From Azophilus sp963663395 (GTDB lineage: Bacteria > Pseudomonadota > Gammaproteobacteria > Pseudomonadales > Azotimanducaceae): a DNA stretch of 64,000 nt. Both the position numbers and the translations under genes were made by a program. This document shows, in pieces, positions 25,765 to 35,207 of this stretch; position 1 is the first letter of the stretch, and each line of letters opens with the position of its first letter. Location: the NCBI GenBank assembly GCA_963663395.1, contig OY760226.1, forward strand, positions 4,898,001 to 4,962,000, given 5' to 3'. Under the pieces are notes generated by a model. That model did no database searches. It had not been told where the DNA came from and saw only the letters and a list, made by a program, of their open reading frames with translations.

Positions 25765-26184
25765 ATGGCAGACTCCGTATCGTTTTCGCACAAGAGCCCG
25801 CACCCGGCAGGTGCCTTCTGGCGGGTGCTCGGAGCCTTCACCGAGATCGACTGGCTGGTGGGGCCGGGCAACTACTCCGTGAGCGAACACGAAGGCCACC
25901 CGGCGCGCATCCTGAAGATGGATACCCCGGTCATCGAATTTCTGCTCGGTTGCGACGACAACCGCCGGGAACTGCGCTACGGCGTCCTCAAGAACCCGTT
26001 CGTCCCGGTGGACAATTACCGGGCGACCGTTACGGTGCAACCGGATGCCCAGGGCTGCCTCGTGGAGTTCAGCGCCACATTCGACCTGGACGAAGTGCCG
26101 CTCGCGCAGGTTACCGAGATGCTGAATTCCGGGTACGGGATGATCGCAAGCCGAATCGACGGAAGTTTGGGTCAGGAGCCATGA
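25765..26184 (+). CDS. SRPBCC-type small protein
   Basis: 139 residues from ATG at 25765, eight bases after the LLM stop. AFWRVLGAFTEIDWLV, then YRATVTVQ and VEFSATFDLDE fit the polyketide-cyclase/START-like hydrophobic-pocket fold. These bind hydrophobic ligands or catalyse cyclisation. The stop overlaps the next start (ATGA), showing coupling with the HSD-like SDR. Confidence 0.6.
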   Translation: MADSVSFSHKSPHPAGAFWRVLGAFTEIDWLVGPGNYSVSEHEGHPARILKMDTPVIEFLLGCDDNRRELRYGVLKNPFVPVDNYRATVTVQPDAQGCLVEFSATFDLDEVPLAQVTEMLNSGYGMIASRIDGSLGQEP

Positions 26185-26945
26185 AAACGTACGTGGTAAC
26201 CGGCGCCGCAAGCGGCATCGGCAAGGCAATCAAGCTGGGCCTGGAGTCCGAAGGTCACCGGGCCATCGGCGTCGACCTGCAGGAAAGCGACATACGCGCC
26301 GACCTGGCCGACGGGCAGCAATTCACTTCCGCGGTCGCCGAAATCCTGCGCCGCGCCCCCGACGGCCTCGATGGCCTGGTCCCCTGCGCCGCCGCGGGCG
26401 CCGAGAATCCGCACAAGTCGCTCATCCCTCGGGTCAACTATTTCGCCACAGTCGAACTGGTCGAAGCCCTGATGCCCGCGCTGGAGAAACGCCGCGGAGC
26501 CGTGGTGCTGATGTGCTCCAACTCGGCGACCCTGATGCCCTACGAGGACGCCTACGTGCAGGCCCTGCTGGACGGCGAGCGTGAAACGGCCCTGGCATTC
26601 GCCGAGTCACTGGCGGGTTTCCAGCTCTACGGCGGCGGCAAGTTCGCCCTGGGCCGCTGGATGCGCGGCAGAAGCACGTCTGCCGCCAAAGCCGGCGTGC
26701 GCATGAACGCCCTGGCGCCGGGGTACACCGAGACCGCGATGACCGCTGCCGGCATGAAAAACCCTCAAATCGGCCCCAGCATGCGGGAATTCGTCAGCAC
26801 CATTCCCATCGGCCGCCCAGCCCAGCCGGAGGATCAGGCGAACGCAGCGCTCTTCCTGCTCTCCGAAAAGGCCGCCCACATCGCCGGGGCGGTGCTCTTC
26901 GTCGACGGCGGCCACGACGCCATGTTTCGCCCGGACAATTTCTAG
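26181..26945 (+). CDS. 3-alpha-hydroxysteroid dehydrogenase/carbonyl reductase-like SDR
   Basis: 254 residues with GGAG ribosome site. The TGAASGIGKAI motif, short second strand GVDLQESDIRADL, VNYFATVELVEALMPAL, YGGGK active site and the ending FVDGGHDAMFRP closely follow the pattern of Comamonas HsdA-type 3-alpha-HSD/CR enzymes, including the long insertion before the active-site Tyr. It would interconvert 3-hydroxy and 3-oxo groups on steroids. This is the best single clue that the operon handles steroid-like compounds. Confidence 0.78.
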   Translation: MKTYVVTGAASGIGKAIKLGLESEGHRAIGVDLQESDIRADLADGQQFTSAVAEILRRAPDGLDGLVPCAAAGAENPHKSLIPRVNYFATVELVEALMPALEKRRGAVVLMCSNSATLMPYEDAYVQALLDGERETALAFAESLAGFQLYGGGKFALGRWMRGRSTSAAKAGVRMNALAPGYTETAMTAAGMKNPQIGPSMREFVSTIPIGRPAQPEDQANAALFLLSEKAAHIAGAVLFVDGGHDAMFRPDNF

Positions 26946-27055
26946 CCGCGAGTCCACAACGATCTCCTCGCACCGCACGGCCGGCGAATCGGAACATCGT
27001 TGTCGTTTGACGCCGCTCGCTCGCCGGAATAGGCTGCATCTGCCGAAGTTTGGCA

Positions 27056-27790
27056 ATGATTCAAACCGCCCGGAGCCGAGGCCCAAGCTTCTCGGATAAC
27101 CGGGTGCTGCGCGGAAACGGAAACGGCCTGCACATGCTCGTTGTCTACATGCTGATTGCCCTTGTGCTGACCGGTGCGGCGGTTGGCTCGTGCCAGTGGG
27201 CCTATTACCGATTTCCGGGCTACCGGATCGCCGACAGCAATGGTGTCCGGATAGCGGGAAGATGGCTCAACATTGCCGTCAATCTCGCCATCGTTACCGC
27301 AATGTTTACCGTGGCGCTGACACAGTTCGGAGGCTTCCTCATTCGCGAGGGGCCGTCGTTCTGGTACGAGCCGTTCGTGTTCCTGCTGGTTTTCGACTTC
27401 GCGTACTACTGCCTGCACCGTACCCTGCATCTGCCAGCGCTGATGCGCCTGCTGCACGGGGTCCACCACAGGATCCACCACCCGACAGCGGCGGAATCCC
27501 TGTATTCCCATCCGGTCGATACGGTGATCGCGTTTACCCTGCTGTTCGCCTGCATGGCGCTGGTAGGGCCGCTCGGCACGACATCGTTTGTCGTCTCATC
27601 GTTGCTCTACATGGTGATTTTCGGCCTCGGGCACGCAAACCTCGACCTGCCTTTCCGCAGCATGGCGCCCCTGAACCACTGGGCGCGACGGCACGATGCA
27701 CACCATTCGCAACGGAACGTGAACTTCGGCTCCATCACGCCGGTCTGGGACTGGCTGTTCGGCACCCTTCCCGAACCAGCCCACCGCTGA
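27056..27790 (+). CDS. Sterol desaturase/fatty acid hydroxylase-superfamily membrane protein
   Basis: 244 residues from ATG at 27056 (TTG at 27050 possible). Several hydrophobic helices and the three histidine boxes of the di-iron family: HRTLH, HGVHHRIHH and HDAHHSQ. These enzymes hydroxylate or desaturate lipids and sterols in the membrane. It lies 110 bp after the HSD-like gene on the same strand and is probably the last gene of the operon. Convergent with the TonB receptor. Confidence 0.8.
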   Translation: MIQTARSRGPSFSDNRVLRGNGNGLHMLVVYMLIALVLTGAAVGSCQWAYYRFPGYRIADSNGVRIAGRWLNIAVNLAIVTAMFTVALTQFGGFLIREGPSFWYEPFVFLLVFDFAYYCLHRTLHLPALMRLLHGVHHRIHHPTAAESLYSHPVDTVIAFTLLFACMALVGPLGTTSFVVSSLLYMVIFGLGHANLDLPFRSMAPLNHWARRHDAHHSQRNVNFGSITPVWDWLFGTLPEPAHR

Positions 27791-27825
27791 GCGGCCGGTT
27801 CACCGAATCGCAAGGGGAAAAACGC

Positions 27826-27849
27826 CAGGGCTTCCCGAAGAAAGCCCTG
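27826..27849 (-). terminator. Rho-independent terminator of the TonB receptor gene
   Basis: CAGGGCTT at 27826-27833 pairs with AAGCCCTG at 27842-27849. On the minus strand the hairpin is followed by GCGTTTTTCC, a U-rich tail, 31 bp beyond the receptor stop. Confidence 0.75.
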
Positions 27850-27880
27850 CTTCAGCGTTTGGGGGGAGGGGGAGAAAGAA

Positions 27881-30328
27881 TCAGTTCATCTGGTAGCCGA
27901 CCGTCAGGCCCCACGTGCGACCGCGGTTGTAGCCGCCCAGAATGAAATTGCTCACGTTGAAGGTGTTCTCCAGAACCCGCTTGTCGCCCAGGTTCTTGCC
28001 TTCAAACGTCACGCGCCACTGGCCGCCGCCCGAGCGCCAGGTCAGGAACGCGTTGGCGATGATGCGGTCTTCCGACTGGGCTGCCAGGAAGAACGGATTG
28101 GTCAGGTCGATGGGCGAATCCGTGAACATCTTGTCGCGGTAGTTGGCATCGGCGCCGAACGTCAGGGTGCCGTTGCCATTGAGATTCGCCGTGTACTGCA
28201 CGCGCGCCTGCGCCGTCACCTCCGGCGCGTAGCCCATGGCGTGGCTGTCCGCCACGTTGCCCAGAACGCCCGGTGAGACCTCGTCGATCAGTTCCTTGAC
28301 CTTCACGTCCAGGTAGCCGAGGTTCAGGTTCACGGCCATGCCGTCCACCGGCGGCAGCCACAGCATTTCGAACTCGAAACCGCGTGTCTCCACTTTGCCC
28401 GCATTGTCGTTCTGCTGTACCAGGGTGCCGGTCTGCTCATCCAGGGAGATTACGGTGAACTGCTTGTCCTGGTAGTCGTTCAGAAAGGCCTCGGCGTTGA
28501 ATCGCAGCGAGCCGTCGGCCAGGGTCGTTTTCAGGCCCACGGAATAGGTGGTGACGGTTTCCGGCTCGTAGGTTGCCGCGTTGTACGCCCGGCCGGTGAA
28601 GGTGAATCCGCCGGACTTGAAGCCGGTGGAAACGCCTGCGTACAGCAGCGTGTTTTCGGAAGCGCGGAAACTCAGCTTGCCGCTCGGCGTGAACTCCGAC
28701 CACTTGTCCTTGCCAATCTTGTTTTCCGGGTAGCTGGTGACGGTTTCCATGTTGCCGAGACCGATGATGTTCCCCATGAGGTCGCGATGCGGCAGGAAGA
28801 AGTTGAAGAACGGCAGGTTCGGCGCGATGAACGCACCGAAAGGCGACAGCACCAGCGGCGCCTGTTCCAGGCCCGGAAGCCGCGCGAACATGGCGATGTG
28901 TTGGGTGAGCGTGACATCGGCGATCTGGTCGATTTCCTTCTTGTCGGTGGTATAGCGCCCGCCCAGGGAGATCTGCCACTGTTCGTTCAGGTCCCAGTCG
29001 ACGTTGGCGTATACGGACGTGGACTTCTCCGTCCGGTCGTCCTGGTGCGTGTGTTTCACGTGGCTCGACAGCAGGCGCAGCAGCGGTGTCTGCGTGGTCA
29101 GCGAAACGTTCTCGAACTCGCCGTCCAGGTAATAGAAACCCAGCACGGCATTGACGTTGTCACTCGTGTAGTTCAACTGCAGTTCCTGGGTGATGTCTTC
29201 CGTGTCCCACTCCTGCAGGGTATTGATGAAGACCTGGTGGCTGCCGTCGAAGTCGAATGGGTTGTGGGTGTCGGTGGTGCGCAACCCGGTGATGGATTTC
29301 AGCGACCAGACATCGTTCAGGTCCCAGTCGACGGTGAGTGACACCCCATTGGTGTCGCGCTTGTACTCATCGAAGCCGCCGGTGACGAAGGCGGTGTTCA
29401 CGTCGTCGATATCCGCCGGCAGGCTGGTATCGAGCATCTCGCCCGGCGCCAGGTAGGCCATGCCCGGAACGAAGGCGTTGGCGGTGCCGAGCAGCGCCCC
29501 GAAAGCGCCGAGCCCCGCGGGGCCGCCCAGGTTGACGGCAACCCGGGTCGGCACATACGGGTCCGAGTCGTCGCGCATCATGTCGCCCACCAGCTTGAAC
29601 TGCAGCGAATCGGCTGCCTCCCAGATCAGCGTGCCGCGCATGGCCAGCTTGTCCTGTGCGGCGTACTCCGAATCGTCGTAGGTGTTGGTCTGGTAGCCGT
29701 CGTGGTCCATCTTGGCGACTGCGAAGGAAGCGAACAGCGAATCTTCAACCAACGCCCCCGAGAAGCTGGCCCGCATCTTGACCAGGTTGTCTTCGCCGTA
29801 CTTGCCTTCGAGGCGGCTGCGGGTTTCGTTGTCGGGCTCGCGGCTCACGTACTTGAGCGCGCCGCCGGTGGTGTTGCGCCCGTACAGGTTGCCCTGCGGA
29901 CCTTTCAGCACTTCAATGCGTTCCACGTCGTACACCTCGAGCAGCCCGCCGCCCGTGCGGTTGAGGTAAACGTCGTCCACGTAGATGCCCACGCCCTGGT
30001 CGAAACCCGGGTCGTTGCCGATGCCGCGGATGAACACCTGCACCGCCCCGGCGATCAGGCCGTTGGTTTCGTTGATGGTGACGTTCGGCGTCAGGCGGGC
30101 GACCTCGACGATGTTGTCTACACCGCGGTCGAGCAGCTCTTCGCCACTGAACGCACTGACGGCTGCCGGAACCTCCTGCAGGTTTTCCGTGCGCTTGCGC
30201 GCCGTGACCAGGATTTCCTCGATGATGTTCTGTGCAATCGCGGGTGCCGGCGCCAGAGTGGCGCCCGCAACCATTGCCAGTGTCATTGCGCCAAGCATGG
30301 CGGAACGCAAGAGATTCCCACGGATCAT
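27881..30328 (-). CDS. TonB-dependent receptor
   Basis: 815 residues from ATG at 30328 with GGAGGG upstream; a TTG at 30346 would put the ribosome site inside the gene. A signal peptide (hydrophobic stretch ending APAIAQ) is followed by the TonB box region EEILVTARKR, a plug domain (VFIRGIG, GVGIYVDDVYLNR, RIEVLKGPQGNLYGRNTTGG) and a beta-barrel ending WGLTVGYQMN, whose final segment suits BamA recognition. It imports a bulky ligand across the outer membrane. Placed beside the steroid-type operon, a hydrophobic sterol or terpenoid ligand is likely. Confidence 0.88.
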   Translation of the reverse strand: MIRGNLLRSAMLGAMTLAMVAGATLAPAPAIAQNIIEEILVTARKRTENLQEVPAAVSAFSGEELLDRGVDNIVEVARLTPNVTINETNGLIAGAVQVFIRGIGNDPGFDQGVGIYVDDVYLNRTGGGLLEVYDVERIEVLKGPQGNLYGRNTTGGALKYVSREPDNETRSRLEGKYGEDNLVKMRASFSGALVEDSLFASFAVAKMDHDGYQTNTYDDSEYAAQDKLAMRGTLIWEAADSLQFKLVGDMMRDDSDPYVPTRVAVNLGGPAGLGAFGALLGTANAFVPGMAYLAPGEMLDTSLPADIDDVNTAFVTGGFDEYKRDTNGVSLTVDWDLNDVWSLKSITGLRTTDTHNPFDFDGSHQVFINTLQEWDTEDITQELQLNYTSDNVNAVLGFYYLDGEFENVSLTTQTPLLRLLSSHVKHTHQDDRTEKSTSVYANVDWDLNEQWQISLGGRYTTDKKEIDQIADVTLTQHIAMFARLPGLEQAPLVLSPFGAFIAPNLPFFNFFLPHRDLMGNIIGLGNMETVTSYPENKIGKDKWSEFTPSGKLSFRASENTLLYAGVSTGFKSGGFTFTGRAYNAATYEPETVTTYSVGLKTTLADGSLRFNAEAFLNDYQDKQFTVISLDEQTGTLVQQNDNAGKVETRGFEFEMLWLPPVDGMAVNLNLGYLDVKVKELIDEVSPGVLGNVADSHAMGYAPEVTAQARVQYTANLNGNGTLTFGADANYRDKMFTDSPIDLTNPFFLAAQSEDRIIANAFLTWRSGGGQWRVTFEGKNLGDKRVLENTFNVSNFILGGYNRGRTWGLTVGYQMN

Positions 30329-30536
30329 GGTTTCCAAACCCTCCAAATTATCGCGCTCGGTCGAGCAGACTACGGCGAGTGCGCAGATTTTAATACACGG
30401 AATCGCGCATTTCGATCAAAAATCCGCCTCACACTGACCATTAACGCCATTTTATGTCAAAAAATCAGATGGAAACGAACTCCTGGTTGAGATTTTCGAT
30501 CAGGGGACGTTAACCTAGCGGGCAATATCGGACACG

Positions 30537-32213
30537 TTGAGTACGCTCGCAGTGCCGGGAAATCGGGAATTGAATTTGCGCCCGGAGGCGAATGGCCGTC
30601 CTCCTGCGACCCGCCAACTCGACGCCGTCGTAATTGGCGCGGGCTTCTCGGGATTGTTTGCACTCTACAAGCTGCGTGACGGGCTCGACCTCGACGTGCA
30701 GGTCTTCGAGACCGCCGACGGCGTGGGCGGCACCTGGTTCTGGAACCGCTACCCTGGCGCCCGCTGCGATTCGGAGAGCTTTTACTATTGCTTCACGTTC
30801 TCCGATGAACTGGCGCAGGAGTGGGAGTGGTCCTCGAGGTATCCGGAACAGCCCGAGATAGAGCGCTATCTGAACCATGTCGCCGACCGCTTCGGCCTGC
30901 GCCGCAACATACAATTCAACACCCGGGTGACCCGCGCCGAATTCGACGAATCGTCGAACCGCTGGGATGTGTATACCGAGCACGGCGAGCACGTGCGCGC
31001 CCGCTACCTGGTCGCCGCGGTGGGGTGTCTCTCCGATGCGAACCTGCCCGACATCCCGGGCCGGGACAGCTTTGCGGGCGAGTCGTATCACACCGCCCGG
31101 TGGCCTCGCGAGGGCGTCGACTTCACCGGCAAGCACGTCGGGTTGATCGGCACCGGGTCGAGCGGCATCCAGGCAACCCCGGTGATCGCCGCCCAAGCGC
31201 GCCACCTGACCGTCTTTCAGCGCACCCCCAACTTCACTGTGCCCGCGCGCAACGCACCGTTCAAGCCCGAAGACCAGGCCGCGATCAAACGGGACTACCC
31301 GGCCATCTTCGACCGCACCCGCAACTCGAATGGCGGCTTCCCCTATTTCGGAATCGAACGAAGAACCGTCAGCGTCTCGCCCGAAGAGCGCAAGAAGATC
31401 CTGGACAAACTCTGGGAGGAAGGCGGCTTCAAGTTCGTCTGGGGAGGATTCAGCGACGTCACCACGGACCTGCACGCGAACGAGATCGTCTCGGAGTACA
31501 TCCGCGAAAGGATTCGCGCAACGGTATCCGACCCCGAAACCGCCGAACTGCTTTGCCCCTACGACCATCCCTACACATCGAAGCGGCCGCCCATCGACAC
31601 CGACTACTACGTCACGTTCAACCGTGACAACGTGAGCCTGGTCGATGTCAGGACTTCGCCCATCCAGGAGATCACGCCCGCGGGCCTGCGCCTGGCAGAT
31701 GCCCATTACGACCTCGACGTGCTGGTGTACGCCACCGGCTTCGACGCGATGACCGGGTCGCTGCTGCGCATGGACATCCGGGGCAGCAACGGCGTGCGCC
31801 TTGCGGATGCGTGGGCGCACGGCCCGCGCACGCTGCTCGGCCTGCAGGTGGCGGGCTTTCCCAACCTGTTCACCATCACCGGCCCGGGCAGCCCGTCGGT
31901 GCTGATCAACATGCCGACCGCCATCGAGCATCACGTGAACTGGATCACCGATTGCATCGCGCACATGCGCCGGAACGGCAACGCGCGCATCGACGCCACC
32001 GAGAGTGCCCAGGACGCCTGGGCCGAGCATGTCGCCGAGGTCGCCGAATACACCCTCTGGAGCAAGAGCAAGGGCAACTCCTGGTACGTGGGCGCCAACA
32101 TCCCCGGCAAGCCCCGAATCATCTTGCCCTATACCGGCGGACAACCGCTGTACCGTGAGCGCTGCCAGGCGGTCGTGGATGCCGGTTACGAGGGTTTTGA
32201 GTTCAGCGCTTGA
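30537..32213 (+). CDS. Baeyer-Villiger-type FAD monooxygenase
   Basis: 558 residues from TTG at 30537; a GTG at 30552 is an alternative and the start is uncertain. FAD motif GAGFSG at residues 34-39, GVGGTWFWNRYPGARCD, the type I Baeyer-Villiger fingerprint FAGESYHTARWP at 179-190, and an NADPH motif GTGSSG at 205-210. It would insert oxygen next to a ketone to give an ester or lactone, as in cyclohexanone or steroid BVMOs. It is divergent from the TonB receptor, with about 210 bp of AT-rich DNA between. Confidence 0.85.
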   Translation: MSTLAVPGNRELNLRPEANGRPPATRQLDAVVIGAGFSGLFALYKLRDGLDLDVQVFETADGVGGTWFWNRYPGARCDSESFYYCFTFSDELAQEWEWSSRYPEQPEIERYLNHVADRFGLRRNIQFNTRVTRAEFDESSNRWDVYTEHGEHVRARYLVAAVGCLSDANLPDIPGRDSFAGESYHTARWPREGVDFTGKHVGLIGTGSSGIQATPVIAAQARHLTVFQRTPNFTVPARNAPFKPEDQAAIKRDYPAIFDRTRNSNGGFPYFGIERRTVSVSPEERKKILDKLWEEGGFKFVWGGFSDVTTDLHANEIVSEYIRERIRATVSDPETAELLCPYDHPYTSKRPPIDTDYYVTFNRDNVSLVDVRTSPIQEITPAGLRLADAHYDLDVLVYATGFDAMTGSLLRMDIRGSNGVRLADAWAHGPRTLLGLQVAGFPNLFTITGPGSPSVLINMPTAIEHHVNWITDCIAHMRRNGNARIDATESAQDAWAEHVAEVAEYTLWSKSKGNSWYVGANIPGKPRIILPYTGGQPLYRERCQAVVDAGYEGFEFSA

Positions 32214-32281
32214 CCCCGGTTGCGGAAAGCCGCACGGAATAGTGTTGCAGGCGTGCCGCGTTCCGGAGATTCATGCTCGCG

Positions 32282-33994
32282 CTATTTGAGATAGCCCAGT
32301 TTCTCCAGCGTGATAAGGATGCGGTGCGCCGCGAGGTCCGGTGAGATCTCGGCCGTGTCGATGACGATTTCGGCGTTTGCCGGTGCCTCGTAGGGATCGT
32401 CAATGCCCGTAAAGCCCTTGAGGTTGCCGGCCCGCGCCTTCGCATACAGGCCCTTGCGGTCGCGCGCCTCGCAGACCTCGATGGGGGTCGACACATGCAC
32501 CTCGATGAAGCCGCCTGCCGGCTCGATCATGTCGCGGACCAGCCGGCGGGTTGCCGCATAGGGGGCAATCGGCGCACAGATGGCGATGCCGCCGTTCCTG
32601 GTGATCTCGCCGGCAACAAAGCCTATGCGCTGGATGTTCAGGTCGCGGTCTTTCTTCGAGAACGTAAGTTCGCTCGAGAGGTGTTTGCGCACCACGTCGC
32701 CGTCGAGCAGCGTCACCGGCCGGGAACCGTCTTCGAGCAGCTTGATCATCAGCGCGTTGGCCACCGTGGACTTGCCCGAGCCGGATAGGCCCGTGAAGAA
32801 CACCGTGAACCCCTGGCGGTGTTTCGGCGGATGGGCCTTGCGCAGTTCCTCGACGACCTTCGAATAGGAAAACCACTCGGGGATGTCGAGCCCCTCGCGC
32901 AGGCGCCGGCGGAACTCGGTGCCCGAGAGGCTCAGCACCTTGTCGCTCGGCCCGGTCTCGTCCACCGGCATGTACTCGGCCTTGTTCTCCACGTACACCA
33001 TCTGCCTGAACGGCACCATCGTGATGTCGAGTTCGTCCTCGTGCTGCCGGAACAGTTCCTGGGCGTCATAGGGCCCGTAGAAGGGCTTGCCGTCCTTGCC
33101 GTTGCCGGGGCCCGCGTGGTCGCGGCCGACGATAAAGTGCGTGCAGCCGTAGTTCTTGCGGATGATGGCGTGCCACAGCGCCTCGCGCGGGCCGCCCATG
33201 CGCATGGCGAGATTCAGCAGGCTCAACTGCGTGGTCTGGTCGGGATACTGTTCCAGGATGTGCTCGTAGCAGCGCACGCGTGTGAAGTGGTCGACATCGC
33301 CGGGTTTGGTCATGCCGATGACGGGATGAATCAGCAGGTTCGCCTCGGCCTCCTGCGCGGCACGGAATGTCAGTTTCTGATGGGCGCGATGCAGGGGGTT
33401 GCGCGTCTGGAAGGCGACGATGCGGCGCCAGCCCAGCTTGCGGAAACGGCCCCGCAACTCTGAAGGCGTGTCGCGCAGCAGCTTGAAGTCGTAGTAGGTG
33501 GGCGGTTCGACGCCGCGAACGCGCCCGCCCAGGTAAACGGGACCGGAGCGGTGCATGAGGTAGCTGACGGCCGGATGGGTGTCGTCCGTCGTGCCGTAAA
33601 CGCGTCGTGCCTCGCTGCCCAGATCGGGTTGCCAGATGTCGGTGACATCCAGCATGGCGATCAGCACGCCTTCCGCATCGCGCAAAGCGATCGTTTCACC
33701 TTCCTTGACGCCCTTTGCGAACGCCTCGCTGACATCGAGATTGACCGGTATCGGCCAGAAAACGCCGTTAACGAGGCGCATCTCATCGCAGACCCTTTCG
33801 TAGTCGTCACGGGTGAGGAAGCCTTCGAGGGGCGAAAAGGCGCCGTTCATGAGCAGGTCGAGGTCGCACAGCTGGCGGGGGGTCAGGTCCCAGGACGCAA
33901 GGTTTCCGGCCTGCTGCTTCTCGAGGTCTGCCTTTCTCTCGGACAGGAATAGATTCTTGAGTTCGCCGCCGTGCGGCTCCTTGAAAGCTCCCAC
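32282..33994 (-). CDS. cysC: Bifunctional ATP sulfurylase/APS kinase
   Basis: 570 residues. The N-terminal ATP sulfurylase part has QTRNPLHRAHQ, HPVIGMTKPGDVD and GRDHAGPGNGKDG. The C-terminal APS kinase part starts near residue 400 with Walker A FTGLSGSGKST and DGDVVRKHL. The fused enzyme makes APS and then PAPS from sulfate and ATP, supplying sulfate assimilation or sulfotransferases. Such single-chain Sat-CysC fusions occur in many proteobacteria and do not need CysDN. It is a single gene, with a TetR gene 55 bp upstream on the same strand. Confidence 0.93.
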   Translation of the reverse strand: MGAFKEPHGGELKNLFLSERKADLEKQQAGNLASWDLTPRQLCDLDLLMNGAFSPLEGFLTRDDYERVCDEMRLVNGVFWPIPVNLDVSEAFAKGVKEGETIALRDAEGVLIAMLDVTDIWQPDLGSEARRVYGTTDDTHPAVSYLMHRSGPVYLGGRVRGVEPPTYYDFKLLRDTPSELRGRFRKLGWRRIVAFQTRNPLHRAHQKLTFRAAQEAEANLLIHPVIGMTKPGDVDHFTRVRCYEHILEQYPDQTTQLSLLNLAMRMGGPREALWHAIIRKNYGCTHFIVGRDHAGPGNGKDGKPFYGPYDAQELFRQHEDELDITMVPFRQMVYVENKAEYMPVDETGPSDKVLSLSGTEFRRRLREGLDIPEWFSYSKVVEELRKAHPPKHRQGFTVFFTGLSGSGKSTVANALMIKLLEDGSRPVTLLDGDVVRKHLSSELTFSKKDRDLNIQRIGFVAGEITRNGGIAICAPIAPYAATRRLVRDMIEPAGGFIEVHVSTPIEVCEARDRKGLYAKARAGNLKGFTGIDDPYEAPANAEIVIDTAEISPDLAAHRILITLEKLGYLK

Positions 33995-34049
33995 TGATTT
34001 GTTCCTTGTGTCTGGTCCGCCTACTCGCGGACAAGGGTCGTAAATTGAG

Positions 34050-34706
34050 TCAAGTTCGCTCCCGGTCGCCGCTTTCCGATCGGGCCGGGTCGTTACCCCG
34101 TTCGTGGCCGGGATTCCGGAATCCGCCGAGCAGCAGGCCCGTGCACTTCTGGGTGAGGTCGACGATGTCGAGGTCCGGGTCGCGAACGATCAGGTCGCCC
34201 CAGGCGTTGCAGATGCCGATGACGGCCTGCGCCGCGAAATGCGGGTCGATGGTGCTGCGGATCGCGCCGGCCTCGACCGCATCGGCAATAACGCCCTCGA
34301 GCTGTTCACGATACGAACTGCCCAGCTCTTTGAGATGAACCCGTTTTTCTTCGGGCAGGTACAGGCGCTCGTCGTTGTAGACCTTCAACGCCTCGTCGGT
34401 GGAACGGTAACTCCACAGGTGCGAGGAAACGGCCGCCAGCAGTTTTGCCTCGAAGGGCTGGTCGTTGGCGGCGATGTCCTGCATGCGCTGCGCATAGTCG
34501 CGGATGCCGTACAGGCACACCTCGAGCAGCGCGTCTTCCTTGGACTTGAAGTAGTAATAGAGGCTGCCCTGCTTGATGCCGAGCCGCGCGGCGATCTCGC
34601 GCGTACTGGCGCCGTGATAGCCCTGTTCGGCGAACTCGGCCGCGGCTGCCTTGATGGCGGCGGTGCGGGTCTGCTCGTAGCGGCTGTCGTCCTGGGCCGG
34701 GGTCAC
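34050..34706 (-). CDS. TetR-family transcriptional regulator
   Basis: 218 residues. The helix-turn-helix KAAAAEFAEQGYHGASTREI, then LGIKQGSLYYYFKSKEDAL is a canonical TetR/AcrR domain. The C-terminal domain would bind an inducer. The 3' end of this gene is duplicated as a relic near 35 kb. Its upstream region holds tandem dyads that may be its operator. It could control the CoA transferase gene to the right, or itself. Confidence 0.83.
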   Translation of the reverse strand: MTPAQDDSRYEQTRTAAIKAAAAEFAEQGYHGASTREIAARLGIKQGSLYYYFKSKEDALLEVCLYGIRDYAQRMQDIAANDQPFEAKLLAAVSSHLWSYRSTDEALKVYNDERLYLPEEKRVHLKELGSSYREQLEGVIADAVEAGAIRSTIDPHFAAQAVIGICNAWGDLIVRDPDLDIVDLTQKCTGLLLGGFRNPGHERGNDPARSESGDRERT

Positions 34707-34822
34707 GCTGGTCTCGGTCGGATGGCGAGTGTCGGAAATTCTATATTTCTATTGAAAATATATCAACACATCTATTTTTTTAAACTATATATATTAATAT
34801 CAGTTAGTTATACTAATTTTTA

Positions 34823-34850
34823 ATCAATAGTTTGATCGAAATAGTTCGAT
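34823..34850. promoter_or_regulatory. Two tandem dyads upstream of tetR
   Basis: ATCAATAGTTTGAT (34823-34836) and ATCGAAATAGTTCGAT (34835-34850) are adjacent inverted repeats sharing the TAG/ATAG centre. They lie in the AT-rich stretch 34735-34855 upstream of the TetR start. A TetR-type operator is a reasonable but unproven reading. From 34857 to 35207 there is no gene I can support apart from the relics listed. Confidence 0.4.
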
Positions 34851-34960
34851 TTTGGAGGAAATCGACCCGCATTGGTACTTCCGCGCAAAGCCCGTGACCT
34901 ACCGGAGCCCGCTCGCTCGGCGGGAATCACCGGGCATTTGGCGATATCAACCAAACCTCT

Positions 34961-35045
34961 TATTCACGGACAAAGTTTTCAAGTGAGTCAAGTTCCCTTC
35001 CGGTCACTGTTTTCTCATCGGGCTGGGTCATCGCCCCGTTAGTCA
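34961..35045 (-). pseudogene. Relic of a duplicated tetR 3' end
   Basis: 34961-35045 aligns with 34021-34105, the last codons of the TetR gene plus downstream DNA, with perhaps a quarter of bases changed; shared runs include GAGTCAAGTTC and a GGGC-GGGTC-CCCCGTT pattern. The rest of the second gene copy is absent. It marks an old duplication of about 0.9 kb spacing. Confidence 0.55.
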
Positions 35046-35207
35046 ACATCAGATGACTGCATGCGCATCGGCACCGGACATAACGCATCGGTGCGTTGAC
35101 GGCATACCGCGAGAGAGTGCGCCTCACTACAGTGCGAGAGGGCTTTGCTCACCGGGTAACCATCCGCCTACACTGTCGCCTCGGTTCTCTGGAGGAAGCG
35201 GCTGACA

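Noticed and set aside
30510..32144. 544-codon minus-strand frame opposite the Baeyer-Villiger enzyme
   Set aside because: The plus strand has FAD and NADPH motifs and the BVMO fingerprint; the antisense frame has none.
34857..34983. Short plus-strand frame after a GGAGG-like sequence at 34854
   Set aside because: About 40 codons without ATG or family similarity, running into the TetR relic.
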